Below are positions 5,431 to 6,532 of a stretch of DNA of 6,532 nt, piece by piece. The stretch is from Gammaproteobacteria bacterium. Its GTDB lineage: Bacteria > Pseudomonadota > Gammaproteobacteria > UWMA-0217. The notes beneath the pieces are model-generated. The model did no database searches, had not been told where the DNA came from, and worked only from the letters and a program-made list of their open reading frames with translations. The position numbers were made by a program, and so were the translations under genes. Positions within the stretch are counted from its first letter, which is position 1. Every line of letters begins with the position of its first letter. The stretch spans positions 1-6,532 of the forward strand of contig JALVPS010000091.1 in assembly GCA_027031685.1 (NCBI GenBank), read 5' to 3'.

Positions 5431-6425
5431 GCAGTGGCGGCCAGCCGCTGGCGGCCAAAGAACGTCTGCTCCCAGCGCCAGGCGTGCTCGATGATGGTGG
5501 CCAGCTCGCTGTAGGCCGGTCGCCAGCCCAGCTCCTGCCGCGCGCGGGTGCTGTCGGCCACGAGCCGCGCCGGGTCACCCGGGCGGCGCTCGCTCTCGAT
5601 GACCGGAATGTCCCGGCGGGTGACGGCCCGGGCGGTGTCGATCACCTCGCGCACCGAGAAGCCCTGTCCGTTGCCCAGGTTGTAGGCGCGGCTGTCGCCC
5701 CCGGCCAGCAGGTGCTCCAGGGCCAGCAGGTGAGCCTGGCACAGATCGTTGATGTGGATGTAGTCGCGGATGCAGGTGCCGTCCGGTGTGTCGTAGTCGC
5801 TGCCAAACACGGTGATGGCCTCGCGCCGTCCGGCGGCGGCCTGCAACACCAGGGGGATCAGATGGGTCTCCGGGTCGTGGCGCTCGCCCAGCTGGCCCTC
5901 GGGGTCGGCGCCGGCGGCGTTGAAGTAGCGCAGGCAGACGGACTTGAGGCCGTGCGCCTGGTCCACGTCGGCCAGCACCTGCTCCACCATCCACTTGCTG
6001 CGCCCATAGGGGTTGATGGGGTTGCGCGGGTGCGTCTCGTCGATGGGGATGGCCTGTGGCTCACCGAAGATGGCCGCGGTGGAGGAGAAGATGAAGGCGA
6101 ACACGTCGTGCTCCACCATGGCCTGCAACAGATTGACCGTGTTGGCCAGGTTGTTGCGGTAGTACTTGAGCGGCTCGCGCACCGACTCGCCCACCTCGAT
6201 GAAGGAAGCGAAATGCATGACGCCGGCGAAGTCGTGTTCCCGGAACAGCTGGCGCAGCAGGCCGCGGTCGGACAGATCGCCCACCACCAGCTTGCCCCCC
6301 AGCACGGCGTCGCGATGGCCATTGGACAGGTTGTCCAGCGTGACCACCTCGTGGCCGGCGCCGAGCAGCATCTTCACCATGTGCGAGCCGATGTAGCCGG
6401 CGCCGCCTACCACCAGAATCTTCAT
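5427..6425 (-). CDS. galE: UDP-glucose 4-epimerase GalE
   Basis: A 332-residue extended short-chain dehydrogenase, a normal GalE length (E. coli 338). The Rossmann NAD motif GGAGYIG lies at 7-13 and TLDNLSNGH at 29-37 supplies the acidic residue after the second strand (D31). Catalytic residues are S115/T116 in FIFSSTAAIFGEP (111-123) and the YxxxK pair Y140 and K144 (NPYGRSK). Further GalE blocks are LRYFNAAGADPEGQLGE (165-181), TCIRDYIHINDLCQAH (217-232), YNLGNGQGFSV (248-258) and RRPGDPARLVADSTRA (280-295). The enzyme interconverts UDP-glucose and UDP-galactose in the cytosol, feeding LPS or exopolysaccharide synthesis; some homologues prefer other UDP-sugars, which cannot be judged here. 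The frame is open 32 codons upstream, but the ATG at 6425-6423 fits both the family start (MKILVVGGAGYIGSH) and a strong Shine-Dalgarno. Its neighbour on the other strand is an O-antigen ligase-like gene. Confidence 0.96.
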   Translation of the reverse strand: MKILVVGGAGYIGSHMVKMLLGAGHEVVTLDNLSNGHRDAVLGGKLVVGDLSDRGLLRQLFREHDFAGVMHFASFIEVGESVREPLKYYRNNLANTVNLLQAMVEHDVFAFIFSSTAAIFGEPQAIPIDETHPRNPINPYGRSKWMVEQVLADVDQAHGLKSVCLRYFNAAGADPEGQLGERHDPETHLIPLVLQAAAGRREAITVFGSDYDTPDGTCIRDYIHINDLCQAHLLALEHLLAGGDSRAYNLGNGQGFSVREVIDTARAVTRRDIPVIESERRPGDPARLVADSTRARQELGWRPAYSELATIIEHAWRWEQTFFGRQRLAATA

Positions 6426-6429
6426 GTTG

Positions 6430-6437
6430 CCCTCCCC
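6430..6437 (-). promoter_or_regulatory. Strong Shine-Dalgarno of galE
   Basis: GGGGAGGG on the minus strand ends 4 nt before the galE ATG, with its GGAG core 6 nt away. It decides the start at 6425 rather than the upstream in-frame ATG at 6521. It is the clearest ribosome binding site in the window. Confidence 0.8.
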
Positions 6438-6481
6438 GCATTCGTGGATCGTGTCACGCCCCGAACGATACGCCGATTTTC

Positions 6482-6509
6482 GGTGAATCCGAGGAATTGG
6501 TTCACCAAT
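6482..6509. repeat. Two overlapping inverted repeats upstream of galE
   Basis: GGTGAA (6482-6487) and TTCACC (6501-6506) are perfect 6-bp inverted arms 13 nt apart. The right arm is shared with a second, tighter repeat: ATTGGT (6496-6501) and ACCAAT (6504-6509) around a 2-nt centre. The structure ends about 57 nt upstream of the galE ATG, in sequence otherwise without visible coding signal (6426-6532). It resembles an operator, or could fold as a hairpin in a leader RNA. There is no T run, and no convincing promoter hexamer pair could be placed for galE in this stretch. Confidence 0.4.
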
Positions 6510-6532
6510 GGGGCCACACAACCCGCCCCGCG

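Noticed and set aside
5435..5457. Direct repeat TGGCGGCCA (5435-5443 and 5449-5457) at the end of galE.
   Set aside because: It lies within coding sequence for an alanine-rich C terminus, and a 9-bp repeat is easily produced by biased codon use.
1..6532. A mobile, defence or otherwise new system in the window.
   Set aside because: All long genes belong to known housekeeping or glycan families with intact motifs. No transposase, integrase, array, tRNA or atypical-composition island was seen.

Overview
This window reads as ordinary core chromosome of a GC-rich gammaproteobacterium. The evidence is the gene order miaB - phoH-like (ybeZ) - ybeY - corC (ybeX) - lnt, the same cluster as in Escherichia coli, with protein sequences clearly of the gammaproteobacterial type. 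Strong GC bias (roughly two thirds G+C by eye), avoidance of A/T at third codon positions and long antisense shadow frames suggest a lineage such as the Chromatiales/Ectothiorhodospiraceae. That placement is inference and was not tested.

Layout. Positions 1-4004 hold five genes on the minus strand, transcribed from right to left: miaB (4004 to 2649), phoH-like (2636 to 1671), ybeY (1674 to 1228), corC (1093 to 233) and the first 66 codons of lnt (198 to the window edge). miaB, phoH-like and ybeY are tightly packed (12-nt gap, then a 4-nt ATGA overlap). A 134-nt gap with a candidate sigma70 promoter precedes corC. Positions 4005-4127 form a divergent promoter region. From 4128 to 5426 a plus-strand gene encodes a polytopic membrane protein of the O-antigen ligase / Wzy_C family. 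It meets galE (6425 to 5427, minus strand) with no base between the two stop codons. Positions 6426-6532 are non-coding as far as can be seen and carry two overlapping inverted repeats.

How the genes work together. The minus-strand cluster joins translation quality (MiaB tRNA thiomethylation, YbeY rRNA maturation, its partner PhoH/YbeZ ATPase) with envelope functions (CorC, Lnt lipoprotein acylation). The right part is a small surface-polysaccharide module: GalE makes UDP-galactose type sugar donors, and the ligase-like protein probably joins or polymerises lipid-linked glycans at the outer face of the inner membrane.

I found no mobile element, CRISPR array, tRNA or rRNA, and no convincing new system. 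The points worth a second look are small: a TTG start for the phoH-like gene in the same frame as miaB, a back-to-back stop-codon palindrome, inverted repeats upstream of galE, and an internal promoter before corC.
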